The position numbers and the translations under genes are program-made. Under the pieces are notes generated by a model. The model was not told the DNA's origin. It was given only the letters and a program-made list of their open reading frames with translations, and did no database searches. Below are positions 1 through 8,132 of a stretch of DNA of 64,000 bases, piece after piece. The stretch is taken from assembly GCF_000716535.1 (NCBI RefSeq), contig NZ_JNWV01000025.1, forward strand, positions 88,131-152,130, in the 5' to 3' direction. Positions within the stretch are counted from its first letter, which is position 1; each line of letters opens with the position of its first letter. The stretch comes from Streptomyces flaveolus (lineage in GTDB: Bacteria; Actinomycetota; Actinomycetes; Streptomycetales; Streptomycetaceae).

Positions 1-1180
1 CCTCGGTGAACGTCTGCACCAGGTACCTGTCCCGGTGGGCGCCCCGGAGTGTGGCGCGGTAGGCCGCCTCGTGCTCGACGAACGCGGTGGGATCGTCGAT
101 CGCGTGCAGGGTGAGCACGGGAAGGGCGACCTTGCCGGTGAGATCGCTGTCGTAGGACAGGTCGCGCGCGGCGGCCGGGTCGGCGGCGAAGCGTTCCACC
201 CCGGCGTTCAGGGCCTCGTCGTCGTGCGAACCCGAGTACCACACGCCCTGGTTGCCGAACGGGTTCCGGTCGCCGAGGCGGTTGTGGACGATGTCCCGGA
301 AGGTGAAGACGGCGAAGCGAAGGTGGGATTCGAGTGTGCGTTCCGGGATCTTGGTGACGGCGAGGATGTCGTCCAGATTTCGCTGCTGCTGAGGTGTGCG
401 CTCCTGTGGGGCGGAGGCGTAGCCCGTGCACTCCTGGAGGCGGGCGCGCAGCCCCGTCGTCGTCAGGGTCGAACCCGGGCGCAGGCCCTGCCACAGCGGG
501 TACGAGGGCTCGGACGGGCGGGGCAGGTTCTTGCAGTAGTACTGGTAGACCACCCGTAGGTCGACGCGGTAGTCGTAGCCGCGGGAGCCTCCGGCGAGAA
601 CGCCGTCCGTGAGCAGGGCCCCGTCGTACGGCCCGTGGGGGCCGCCGTACACCTCCACCGCTTTGGCGGCCACGTCGCCGCCCCACGACTGGCCGTGCAG
701 ATACGTCCGCCGGGGCTCGCCGAACGCCGACACGAACAGTCGGCGGACGTTCTCGGTGTCGGCGGCGGCCATGCGGGTGCCGTAACCGCCGCGCCGGTAG
801 GACGAGCCGGCCCAGGCGTAGCCCTGGTCGACCATGACCGACCAGCGGTCGAGGTCCGCGACACTGCGTTCGGGGTCGGAACCCTCGCCCAGATCGGGGC
901 CGCCGTGTGCGTGCACGACGAGTGACCCGTTCCATTTCTTCGGCACGGCCATGGCGTAGTACGCGCCGTTCGCGTCCTGGCCGGTGTAGCACGTGGCCCT
1001 GCCCGCCAGGCCGGCCGGGCAGTCCGCGGGCGTCGGTTGTGCGGTGTTCGCCCGCGCGGACGGGACGTTCACGAGGGCCCCGAGCGTCACGGCGGCGAGC
1101 CCGGCCACCAGCGCGAGGCGCGGGCGCCGACGGCGGCGGGTCCGTCCGATGAGAAGAGCGGGTGTCCTTGGTCTGTCCAC
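1..1180 (-). CDS. secreted alpha/beta hydrolase, 3' end cut by window
   Basis: This is a probable exported serine hydrolase that acts outside the cell; the substrate is unknown. I translated it directly from the minus strand. It has an Arg-rich n-region (about residues 13-21), a hydrophobic stretch (22-40) and an A-x-A-like site near PSARA, so a Sec signal peptide is likely. The mature part contains an oxyanion-type HGGP at about 92-95 and the nucleophile elbow GQSWGG with Ser at about 165. The GTG start at 1180 is chosen because GGGAG lies 7 bases upstream and the signal peptide follows at once. The window ends before the gene does: about 393 codons are present, and the catalytic Asp/His region (near LHAIDDP) is just reached. 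Similar unassigned hydrolases are common in Streptomyces; esterase or peptidase activity are both possible. Confidence 0.8.
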   Translation of the reverse strand, partial: MDRPRTPALLIGRTRRRRRPRLALVAGLAAVTLGALVNVPSARANTAQPTPADCPAGLAGRATCYTGQDANGAYYAMAVPKKWNGSLVVHAHGGPDLGEGSDPERSVADLDRWSVMVDQGYAWAGSSYRRGGYGTRMAAADTENVRRLFVSAFGEPRRTYLHGQSWGGDVAAKAVEVYGGPHGPYDGALLTDGVLAGGSRGYDYRVDLRVVYQYYCKNLPRPSEPSYPLWQGLRPGSTLTTTGLRARLQECTGYASAPQERTPQQQRNLDDILAVTKIPERTLESHLRFAVFTFRDIVHNRLGDRNPFGNQGVWYSGSHDDEALNAGVERFAADPAAARDLSYDSDLTGKVALPVLTLHAIDDPTAFVEHEAAYRATLRGAHRDRYLVQTFTE

Positions 1181-1568
1181 GGTGCGGCTCCCACGTCGTT
1201 CGGCAAGTCCGCCGGATGTTATGGATCAGCGTGATGCGGGGCCATGGTCACGAGTGTTGCGTTCATAGTGTTCGCGCCCCCGGGGGTGGGTTCGCCGGGA
1301 CCGAAGGAGTCCTCGCCCGAATAGTGGGACGAGCGGCGCCCCTCAGCGTCGATCTGCCGTGATCCCGTACGTTTCCGCAGGTCAGCGCACCGCCGACAGG
1401 CCCTCCGAACCTGTGTGAGGCGGACCACATCCCCAGGTCTTCCGTCGCGAACCACTGGAAGCGTAGGTTCCGGTTTACCCCGCGACGGCGCCTTCACAGG
1501 TGCTGGTCCGCCACTCCCGGGGCGGCGGACCAGCGGGGGCCAAATCTGCGCACAGCCGAGACCGCGTG
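1181..1568. other. intergenic region upstream of the hydrolase gene
   Basis: This stretch lies between the start of the leftward hydrolase gene and the stop of the leftward dehydrogenase gene. It should hold the hydrolase promoter, but I cannot assign -35 and -10 boxes with confidence. The open frames here have no ribosome binding site and no recognisable protein, so I call no gene. The only clear structure is the hairpin at 1502-1534. Confidence 0.5.
1502..1534 (-). terminator. hairpin downstream of the D-lactate dehydrogenase gene
   Basis: There is a perfect 11-bp inverted repeat, GCTGGTCCGCC and GGCGGACCAGC, with an 11-base loop, starting 35 bases past the ldhA stop. There is no U-tract, which is usual for actinobacterial terminators. 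Together with the hairpin inside the end of ldhA it forms a double terminator arrangement. Confidence 0.6.
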
Positions 1569-2621
1569 TCACGCCGTCCCGGGCCTGACCAGCGTGTTGT
1601 CGCTGGTCAGGCCCGCGAGGTAGTCCGCGATGTTGGTCACCGTGGTCTCAGCGATCTGGCCTACGGCGTCCCTGGTGAAGTACGCCTGGTGCGAGGTGAC
1701 CAGCACGTTGCTGAAGGTCATCAGCCTCGCGAGCCGTTCGTCGGTCATCACTTCCAGCGACTTGTCCAGGAAGAACACGCCGGCCTCCTCCTCGTACACA
1801 TCGAGCCCCACGCCGCTCAGCCGCCCCGCGCGCAGTGCCTCCAGGAGGGCATCGGTGTCCACGAGGCCGCCCCGGCTGGAGTTGATCAGGATGGCGTCGT
1901 CCTTCATCAGCGCCAGCGCCTTGGTGTCGACGAGGTGGTGCGTGTCGGGCAGCAGCGGTACGTGCAGGCTGACCAGGTCCGCCTCGGCGAACAGCCGCTC
2001 CCGTGGGACGTACTCCACGCGCAGGGCGAGGCAGTCGGGACTCTCGGCGATGTCCCAGGCGAGCAGCCGCATGCCGAAGCCGTGGGCGATCCGTGCGAAG
2101 GCGGTGCCGATCTTCCCGGTGCCCACCACCCCGGCCGTGCGGCCACGCAGGTCCCGGCCCATCAGCCCGTCGAGCCGGAAGTCGAACTCCCGGGTGCGCT
2201 GCACGGCGCGGACGATCCGGCGGTTGACAGCGAGCGCGAGGGTCCAGGCGAACTCGGCCACCGAGTACGGCGAGTAGTACGAGACGCGGGCCACCGACAG
2301 GCCGTTCTCCTCGGCGGCGCGGAGGTCGATGTTGTTGTGGCCGGTGGACCGCTGGGCGATCATCCGGGTGCCGCCACCGGCCAGGGCACGCAGCACCTCG
2401 GCGTCCAGGGTGTCGTTGACGCTGCTGATCACCACCTCGTGGCCGAGTGCGGTCGGCACGGTGTCCCGGTCCAGGAAGAGACCCAGACAGCGCAGCTCGT
2501 GACGGCCCGCGAACGCCTTGTCGAACGTCTCCCGCAGCAGGGGCTCCTCGTCGGAGAGGACGCCGTACGCGACGATCTCCACCTGGTCTTCTCCCGTCGC
2601 CTCGGGTGATCTCGTGTCCAC
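1569..2621 (-). CDS. ldhA: D-lactate dehydrogenase (D-2-hydroxyacid dehydrogenase family)
   Basis: This is a cytoplasmic NAD-dependent enzyme that interconverts pyruvate and D-lactate. At 350 residues it has the family length. The Rossmann motif GTGKIG is at about 167-172, followed by Asp190, which selects NAD over NADP. The catalytic residues are visible: Arg250 in NSSRGG, a Glu in DVYEEE (277-279) and His311 in SHQAYFT. The segments DVYEEEAGVFFLDKS and SHQAYFT closely follow E. coli LdhA, which makes D-lactate dehydrogenase a better call than a general hydroxyacid dehydrogenase. The gene stands alone, 99 bases downstream of the P450 gene's stop and in the same direction. The 3' end of the coding region contains a perfect 15-bp hairpin (1580-1615). 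Confidence 0.88.
   Translation of the reverse strand: MDTRSPEATGEDQVEIVAYGVLSDEEPLLRETFDKAFAGRHELRCLGLFLDRDTVPTALGHEVVISSVNDTLDAEVLRALAGGGTRMIAQRSTGHNNIDLRAAEENGLSVARVSYYSPYSVAEFAWTLALAVNRRIVRAVQRTREFDFRLDGLMGRDLRGRTAGVVGTGKIGTAFARIAHGFGMRLLAWDIAESPDCLALRVEYVPRERLFAEADLVSLHVPLLPDTHHLVDTKALALMKDDAILINSSRGGLVDTDALLEALRAGRLSGVGLDVYEEEAGVFFLDKSLEVMTDERLARLMTFSNVLVTSHQAYFTRDAVGQIAETTVTNIADYLAGLTSDNTLVRPGTA
1580..1615 (-). terminator. perfect hairpin inside the last codons of ldhA
   Basis: A 15-bp perfect inverted repeat (arms 1580-1594 and 1601-1615, loop TGTTGT) lies inside the coding sequence, about 12-46 bases before the end of the stop codon. Codons for LTSDNTLV make up the stem. It may protect the mRNA 3' end or act as a terminator with the hairpin at 1502-1534. 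Confidence 0.45.
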
Positions 2622-2720
2622 CGTGGGCCGTGACGGCCACGGGGGACGAGGCCGCCGGGGCCGTACAGCCGGGCCACCGGCCTCAGGGTGACCGCGGTGG
2701 CCGGGGGCAGCCGGCGGTGT

Positions 2721-3947
2721 TCAGCCCGGGTCGCCGGGAGTGAACGTGACGGGAAGTCCGGCCGGGCCACGGAGGCCGCCGGGGCGCCAGGTCAGCTCCG
2801 TCGGCGGCACGGCCAGGGCCAGGTCCGGCAGACGGCGCAGAACCGTTCCGATGGCGATCTGGCCCTCCAGGCGGGCCAGCGGCGCGCCCAGGCAGTAGTG
2901 GATGCCGTGCCCGAAGGCCAGGTGGCCGTTGTCCCGTCGGGTGATGTCCAGCCGGTCGGGCTCGGGGAACCGTGCCGGGTCACGGTCGGCGATCGCGGAC
3001 GCGATGAGCACGGTCGCGCCGCGCGGGACCCTCACGCCGGCGATCTCGACGTCTTCGCGTGCGAATCGGGCGATGCCCGGGCTGACCGGGCCGTCGAAGC
3101 GCAGGAACTCCTCGATCGCGTCCGGCAGCAGTTCCGGGTTTTCCCGCAGGAGGGTGAGCTGGTCGGGGTGGGTGAGCAGCGCGGCGATGCCGCCGGCGAT
3201 CAGGTTGACCGTCGTGATGTACCCGGCCACCAGCAGCAGGAAGGTCATGGCGATCAGCTCGTCGTGACTCAGCCGCTGCTCCTGGTCGTGGGCGTTGATC
3301 AGCGCGCTGAGAAGGTCGTCCCCCGGCCGGGCACGCTTGGCTTCGAGGTGCTTCGTCACGTAGGCGCGCATCTGCTGCCACGCCTCGTCGACGACGACCG
3401 GGTCGGGCATCTTCTCCCCTCGTACGAGCATGGCGTCGGTCCACCGCTGGAAGTCGTACCGGTCGTCCACCGGCACGCCCAGCAGCTCGCTGATGACGGT
3501 GACCGGCAGGGGCAGCGCGAAGTCCGCCACGAGTTCGGCCCGGCCGGCCGGGAGGACCGCGTCGAGGAGCCGGTCGGTGATCTCCTGGATACGGGGCCGC
3601 AGCTCGGCGATCCGGCGCGCCGTGAACGCCTTCGACACCAGGCGGCGCAGCCGGGTGTGGTCGGGCGGGTCGGAGCGCAGCATGGTGCTCAACATCGATT
3701 CCCGCTCGAACTCGGGGAGCTGTTCGACGAGGCGGGGATCGGAGGCGTCACGGACATCGCTGCTCAGCCTGGGGTCGGACAGGGCGGCGAGTCCGTCCTC
3801 GTAGCGGGTGACCAGCCAGGCGTCCAGGCCGCCGGCGATGATCGCGCAGCGGACGGGGCCCTCCTCGCGGAGTCGTCGGTACAGGGGGTAGGGATCCGCC
3901 ACGAAGGCCGGGTCGCCGTAGGGGAGAAGGACTGGCTGCTGGCTCAT
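2721..3947 (-). CDS. cytochrome P450 (CYP107-like)
   Basis: This is a heme-thiolate monooxygenase, 408 residues, soluble, expected to need ferredoxin and reductase partners, which are not encoded nearby. The heme loop FGHGIHYCLG carries the axial Cys352. The K-helix ExxR is E280-x-x-R283. The I-helix reads AGYITT (241-246): the usual acidic residue of AG-x-E-T is Ile244, so the acid-alcohol pair for oxygen activation is incomplete, while Thr245 remains. The substrate cannot be told. There is no adjacent biosynthetic gene. The ATG is preceded by GGGAGGCACG, a good ribosome binding site. Similarity to actinobacterial CYP107/CYP105 enzymes is judged by eye. Confidence 0.9.
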   Translation of the reverse strand: MSQQPVLLPYGDPAFVADPYPLYRRLREEGPVRCAIIAGGLDAWLVTRYEDGLAALSDPRLSSDVRDASDPRLVEQLPEFERESMLSTMLRSDPPDHTRLRRLVSKAFTARRIAELRPRIQEITDRLLDAVLPAGRAELVADFALPLPVTVISELLGVPVDDRYDFQRWTDAMLVRGEKMPDPVVVDEAWQQMRAYVTKHLEAKRARPGDDLLSALINAHDQEQRLSHDELIAMTFLLLVAGYITTVNLIAGGIAALLTHPDQLTLLRENPELLPDAIEEFLRFDGPVSPGIARFAREDVEIAGVRVPRGATVLIASAIADRDPARFPEPDRLDITRRDNGHLAFGHGIHYCLGAPLARLEGQIAIGTVLRRLPDLALAVPPTELTWRPGGLRGPAGLPVTFTPGDPG

Positions 3948-4067
3948 CGTGCCTCCCGGAACAGGCAGCGACCATATGTTCGTGTTTGTCGCTGTCTAGG
4001 GTGTATACCCAGATTCCTCGGCCGGGCGGCATGGCCTGCCTCTCGCGGCGGGCCCCACCGCCTCCCC

Positions 4068-4620
4068 GTGGCCGTGGCGGTCCCGGCGCTGCTGCTGTGC
4101 GGAGCCGGCGTGGCGCAGTGGGTGACGCTGGTCGGGGTGGTGGTCGTACTGGCCGTCGTCGCGGTCGCGACGTCTGGTCGGCGGGGTGTGGCATCGGGCC
4201 GGGGCGGCCATGCTGGTGGCGGTGGCCGGTTTCGCGCTGACGCTGTTCGCCGGACCCGCGGTGTACGAGGGGTACATGCGGACCGTGGGCGATCCGGTGG
4301 ACGCGGTCGTCGTGGACGTCGCCGGCCTGCACCGCGAGCACGGCGCCGGCATGGTGTGCACGCTCCGCGAACTGGGCGGCGAGCGGCGCACCTTCGAGGT
4401 CTCCCAGATGCAGAACTGCTTCGGGCAGGCCGGGAAGGGCGACCGGATCACGGTGCGGGAGGACCCGCTGGGGCTGCTCGATCCCTGGCTTCCGTACGGG
4501 CCCGAGGACCGGGACACCACCGGGATCACCGTCGCCACGACGATCGGGCCGACGCTGCTGGTCGGTGCTTCCGTCTTCCACGGGGGACAGCGGCGGCGCG
4601 CCGGTCAGCGGGCGGCTCCG
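4068..4620 (+). pseudogene. frameshifted small membrane protein remnant
   Basis: Two frames carry matching pieces of one likely protein. From about 4062 one frame encodes a hydrophobic helix (LPVAVAVPALLLCGAGVA and on through WVTLVGVVVVLAVVAVA). After about 4170 the signal moves to another frame, with a second helix (AAMLVAVAGFALTLFAG), an extracytoplasmic stretch with two Cys (MVCTLREL and MQNCFGQ) and a third helix near IGPTLLVGASVF. Neither frame has a good start site, and the second frame has no stop until 5307, running through the antisense of the kinase gene. I infer a three-helix membrane protein that has lost its reading frame and its end. A sequencing error is the main alternative. 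Confidence 0.5.
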
Positions 4621-5669
4621 CCTGGCGCGTACCCCGTGCCCGGCGGAGTTCGCTCCCGCACCTGGCCGGCTGCCTCCCACTCCGGGTCCGGCAGGGCGAG
4701 GAGCCGTTCGATGCGGTCCTGGGCCGGCAGCGGGCCGTGGTCCCCTGTCACCCGCAGCGCCGACACCGCCGTGATGTGTCCCAGTCTGAGCGCCCGCGTC
4801 GTCGTGAGGCCCCTCAGGAGACCCGCGAGGAAACCCGCGGCGAAGGCGTCGCCGGCGCCCACGGGTTCGACCACGGCCGTCCGTAGCGCCGGCACGGTGT
4901 ACACGCCGTGGTCGGTGAGGGCGGTGGCGGCGTGGGCGCCGTCCTTGACCACGAGGATGCGGGGATGCGGGAGCAGGTGCCGTACGTCGGTCACCGTCAG
5001 GTCCTCGCCCCACAGGCCCTGCGCCTCGTCGAGGCCGACGAAGACGATGTCCGCCCGGTCGGCCAGTCGGCGCAGCACGGGGGCCGCGGTGCCGTCGGGC
5101 CACAGGGCGGGTCGGTGGTTGACGTCGAAGCTGAGCGCGTGGGAGCGCGCGTCCACGGGAGTGGCCAGTGCCTTGGTGACCAGTTCCCGGCAGGAGGGCG
5201 ACAGGGCGGGGGTGATGCCGGTGAAGTGCAGCAGGGCCGCCGAGCGGACGGGCTCCTCGTCCAGCAGTTCCGGACCGAGTGTGGAAGCCGCCGAACCCGC
5301 TCGGTAGTAGTGCACGCGCGTGCCGGTGGCGGTGCCCGGGCTCTTCACCAGCAGACCCGTGGGGTGCCGGGCGTCGGTGCGCACGTGCGAGACGTCGACT
5401 CCGGCGGCGGACACCGTGGCGCGCACGCGTCTGCCCAGCGGATCGTCCCCCAGGGCCGAGAGCCAGGCGACCGGGATGCCGTGGTCGGCCAGGTACATGG
5501 CCACGTTCGACTCCGCGCCCGCCACCGACAGCCTCAACTGCCCGGCTTGCTCCAGTGGTTCGGGCGGATCGGGCACCAAGGCCGCCATCGTCTCGCCGAC
5601 GCACACCACGCGCCCGGCGGCGGGGCGCCACGGCTGACCCGTCAGGTCTCGCGCCTTGGCCCCGGTCAC
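4605..5669 (-). CDS. PfkB-family sugar kinase, probable 2-dehydro-3-deoxygalactonate kinase
   Basis: By context this enzyme phosphorylates 2-keto-3-deoxygalactonate (KDGal) to KDPGal, the last step before aldol cleavage. It has 354 residues of ribokinase fold. The N-terminal region GRVVCVGETMAALVP is typical of KDG kinases. The C-terminal PfkB signature PVGAGDAFAAGF holds catalytic Asp274 and the anion hole. The GTG start at 5669 is fixed by a GTGA overlap with the stop of the upstream lactonase gene, with GGGGAGGGG just upstream. It is the last gene of the galactose operon. It is not the DgoK fold used by E. coli, so the step would be catalysed by a non-homologous enzyme. A gluconate-derived substrate (KDG) is possible. 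Confidence 0.85.
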   Translation of the reverse strand: MTGAKARDLTGQPWRPAAGRVVCVGETMAALVPDPPEPLEQAGQLRLSVAGAESNVAMYLADHGIPVAWLSALGDDPLGRRVRATVSAAGVDVSHVRTDARHPTGLLVKSPGTATGTRVHYYRAGSAASTLGPELLDEEPVRSAALLHFTGITPALSPSCRELVTKALATPVDARSHALSFDVNHRPALWPDGTAAPVLRRLADRADIVFVGLDEAQGLWGEDLTVTDVRHLLPHPRILVVKDGAHAATALTDHGVYTVPALRTAVVEPVGAGDAFAAGFLAGLLRGLTTTRALRLGHITAVSALRVTGDHGPLPAQDRIERLLALPDPEWEAAGQVRERTPPGTGYAPGGAAR

Positions 5670-6586
5670 GCGGGTCCCCTCCCCGACGCTTCGCCCCGGA
5701 CCACCGCCGGCGCCGTCGGGACGACGGAGGCAGTCGGTCGATAGGGCGCGGCCGGGCTGCCCGGCACCTCGACCCGGACGCTGAACACGGCGCCGTCGTA
5801 CGGCCCGGGCGGGTTCAGGCCCAGCCGCGCGGTGGTGATGTGCAGGACGTCGCCCTCGAGGCACACGCCGGCCGGCCGGCTCGCGGGCAGCCGCAGGATG
5901 CGGTCCGGCGTGCCGTCGGGAAGGTGACGGCGTACCGTTCCGCTGCCCCAGACGGCGATCCACACGGCGCCCTCCGCGTCGACCGCCATGCCGTCGGGGC
6001 TGCCGTCGTCCACGGTGACGAAGACCTCGGGTGTGCCGAGCCGGCCGGTCGGGGGGTCGACGGGATAGCGGCGGACGACGCCTCGGGCGCTGTCGGCGAG
6101 GTACATCGAGCGCCCGTCCGGGGTGAACACGGGGCCGTTGGGCACGGTGATGCCCTCCAGGACGCGTTCCACCGTGCCGTCGTGGCCGACGCGGTAGAGC
6201 GCGCCGGCGTCCTCGTCGGCGTCGTAGCTCATGCTGCCCGCCCAGAAGCGGCCCGAGGGGTCGGCCACGGCGTCGTTCATGCGCATGCGCGGTGCGCCGC
6301 CGTCCTCCGGGCGGCCCAGCCAGCTCATGGCGCCGTCGGGGTGGAGCAGGCAGATGCCGGTTCCCGCGGCCGCGATCCAGGTGCCCGGGTGATCTGCGAC
6401 GGGGGCGACGGCCCCCAGCGGAACAGGGAGGTGCGCGACGGTCCGCAGCGGGGCCGTGGGATCGGCGGGGGCCGTGAGGAGGCGACCGGCGAGGAGGTCC
6501 ACCAGGACGATCCCGGTGCCGGTCCAGCGGATGCCCTCGCCGAGTTCGAGGCGGTCCGGGCGGGTGGGGCGGGGCTCCGCGGTCAC
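5666..6586 (-). CDS. SMP-30/gluconolactonase-family lactonase, probable galactonolactonase
   Basis: This predicted six-bladed propeller lactonase hydrolyses sugar lactones in the cytoplasm; here D-galactono-lactone to D-galactonate is the likely reaction. It has 306 residues. Family landmarks are the early LGEGIRW with metal-ligand Glu17, the MNDAVADPSGRFWAGSM blade, NGPVFTPDG and the metal-ligand Asp in SPDGMAVDAEG. The gene starts with GTG inside a GTGA overlap with the aldolase stop and ends in a GTGA overlap with the kinase, so translation is coupled on both sides. The sequence fits the LRE/SMP-30 family; the exact lactone is inferred from the neighbouring galactonate dehydratase. Confidence 0.88.
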   Translation of the reverse strand: MTAEPRPTRPDRLELGEGIRWTGTGIVLVDLLAGRLLTAPADPTAPLRTVAHLPVPLGAVAPVADHPGTWIAAAGTGICLLHPDGAMSWLGRPEDGGAPRMRMNDAVADPSGRFWAGSMSYDADEDAGALYRVGHDGTVERVLEGITVPNGPVFTPDGRSMYLADSARGVVRRYPVDPPTGRLGTPEVFVTVDDGSPDGMAVDAEGAVWIAVWGSGTVRRHLPDGTPDRILRLPASRPAGVCLEGDVLHITTARLGLNPPGPYDGAVFSVRVEVPGSPAAPYRPTASVVPTAPAVVRGEASGRGPA

Positions 6587-7215
6587 GGCGCCACCTCTCG
6601 TGCGACGGTGCGGAAGGCGCGGGCCCGGGTCCTCAGCGCGTCGACGCTGCCGCCGTCGGCGGCGTCGCCGACGAGCGGGGAACCGACGCCGACCGCCGTC
6701 GCCCCCGCGGCGAGGCAGGCGCGGGCGACGGCCTCGTCGACCCCGCCCACGGGGACGAACGCGGCGTCGGGGAACGGGCCGCGCAGGGCCTTCAGGTACG
6801 CGGCTCCCCCGGCCTGGGCGATCGGGAAGATCTTCAGCGCCGCCGCGCCCATGCTCCGGGCGGCGATCACGTCGGTCGGGGTGAACACACCGGCGAGCAC
6901 CGGCAGGCCCAGGTCGTGTGCGGCGGGTACGGCTTCGCCCAGGCCGGGCGTGACCACGAACGCCGCTCCCGCGCGGTGGGCGGCACGCGCGTCGGCGGCG
7001 GTCAGGACAGTGCCCGCGCCCAAGGGGCGGTCGGGGCCGAGGAGTTCCCGGGCCCGCGCGATGACGGTGAGGGCGTCCGTGCCGGTGAGCGACACCTCGA
7101 TGAGGTCGATGCCCTCCTCGGAAAGTGTCAGTACGGTGCGCAGCGCGGCCTCGGCGTCGCGTCCGCGGACGATGGCCAGCAGACGGTGGGCCGCGAGTGC
7201 GGCGGGCAGATCCAC
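6583..7215 (-). CDS. KDPG/KDPGal aldolase
   Basis: This class I aldolase splits 2-keto-3-deoxy-6-phosphogalactonate (or -gluconate) to pyruvate and D-glyceraldehyde 3-phosphate. From the GTG at 7215 it has 210 residues, the normal length. The general base Glu40 is in LIEVSLT, and the Schiff-base Lys128 is in ALKIFP, followed by the phosphate-binding PVGGV. The GTG start is preceded by AAGGAG seven bases away; a longer open frame upstream only encodes Arg-rich antisense-like sequence. It sits 23 bases after the epimerase gene and overlaps the lactonase start as GTGA. In context it does the job of E. coli DgoA. Confidence 0.9.
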   Translation of the reverse strand: MDLPAALAAHRLLAIVRGRDAEAALRTVLTLSEEGIDLIEVSLTGTDALTVIARARELLGPDRPLGAGTVLTAADARAAHRAGAAFVVTPGLGEAVPAAHDLGLPVLAGVFTPTDVIAARSMGAAALKIFPIAQAGGAAYLKALRGPFPDAAFVPVGGVDEAVARACLAAGATAVGVGSPLVGDAADGGSVDALRTRARAFRTVAREVAP

Positions 7216-7238
7216 GAACGGGTCTCCTTGCTGGGGGA

Positions 7239-8132
7239 TCAGGGGCAGCGGCAGGCGGTGGAGAGCGTCAGTCGCCAGTGCACCTCTCCCGTGGCGGGAA
7301 CCTCGGCGGCGTCCCCGGGGCCGGCGTCGGCGAGGTCGAAGACGCGGCCGAGCATCGGCTCCACGCCCGTGCTGCGGTAGGGGTTCGCCTCGGGGAAGCC
7401 ACCGAGGTTGCGCCACAGAGCGATCGACACGGGTTGCCCGGCTCCGGAGTGCCGGCCCTCCGGTCGAGCGACCGCCTGCTCATCGGCCACCGGGTGTCCG
7501 GCCACGCTGTCCGCGGTCACCCGCACGCTCAGGGACAGCCGGCCGTGGCCGTCGTGCACGCAGCACAGGTGTGTGTCCACTACGGCTCCCACCGCGGTGC
7601 CGTCGTCGGGGCCGAGCCGGTCGAGGGCCAGTCCGCGCGGGGCGGGCCAGGAACCGGCGACCCAGGGCGCGCCGTCGGGCCACGGCTCCTTCAGCAGGGG
7701 GGCGGCTTCGGGGAACAGGCGGGTGGTCGCGCCGCCGGTCATGTGGAGGGTGGCGTGCTCCGAGAGGTCGAGCAGGGCGTGCGCCGCCCAGACGAAGCGG
7801 AAGCCGGGTTCGGCGGTCAGCGTGTAGTCGGCTTCCGCCCCGTCGGGTGTGGCGCGGAGGGTGCGGGTCAGGGTGAAGGCGGCGCAGTGGACCCGTTCGG
7901 TGTCGCCGTCCCGGGTCCACGGGCGGGACCATGCGTCGCCGTGGTCGGGGCGGCCCCGGACGGTGGGCACGCATTCCTCGAGTCCGCCCGCGTCGACGAA
8001 CGCGTCGCCGGGGGCGGCGTCGTCCCGTTCCGGTGCGTGCCGGTGCCAGAGCCATTCGCGGCCGTCCGCGCGCAGCGAGGTCCAACGGCCGCCGTGGGCC
8101 GGGTCGGTGACGACGTCGAGCATGCGGGTCAC
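7239..8132 (-). CDS. aldose 1-epimerase-like protein (galactose mutarotase family)
   Basis: This is a predicted beta-sandwich carbohydrate-binding protein of the aldose epimerase superfamily, 297 residues from the GTG at 8132. By analogy it would interconvert alpha- and beta-galactose, so that galactose released by the alpha-galactosidases reaches the anomer used by the dehydrogenase. I see the family's substrate-pocket regions (GGLEECVPTV near 50-60 and LWRNLGGFPEANPYRSTGVEP near the end), but the classical catalytic His and Glu are not obvious. It could therefore be one of the less characterised family members. It overlaps the stop of dgoD as GTGA. Confidence 0.7.
   Translation of the reverse strand: MTRMLDVVTDPAHGGRWTSLRADGREWLWHRHAPERDDAAPGDAFVDAGGLEECVPTVRGRPDHGDAWSRPWTRDGDTERVHCAAFTLTRTLRATPDGAEADYTLTAEPGFRFVWAAHALLDLSEHATLHMTGGATTRLFPEAAPLLKEPWPDGAPWVAGSWPAPRGLALDRLGPDDGTAVGAVVDTHLCCVHDGHGRLSLSVRVTADSVAGHPVADEQAVARPEGRHSGAGQPVSIALWRNLGGFPEANPYRSTGVEPMLGRVFDLADAGPGDAAEVPATGEVHWRLTLSTACRCP

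Noticed and set aside
1219..1572. 117-codon minus-strand frame in the first intergenic region
   Set aside because: No ribosome binding site, mixed low-complexity composition and it spans the ldhA terminator hairpin.
2688..4886. 732-codon open frame on the plus strand
   Set aside because: It runs antisense to the P450 gene and has the His/Gln/Val-rich composition of a shadow frame. Only the piece near 4062-4170 looks protein-like and is reported within the membrane-protein remnant.
5279..7876. 865-codon open frame on the plus strand
   Set aside because: Arg/Pro-rich antisense of the kinase, lactonase, aldolase and epimerase genes, all of which have clear motifs on the other strand.
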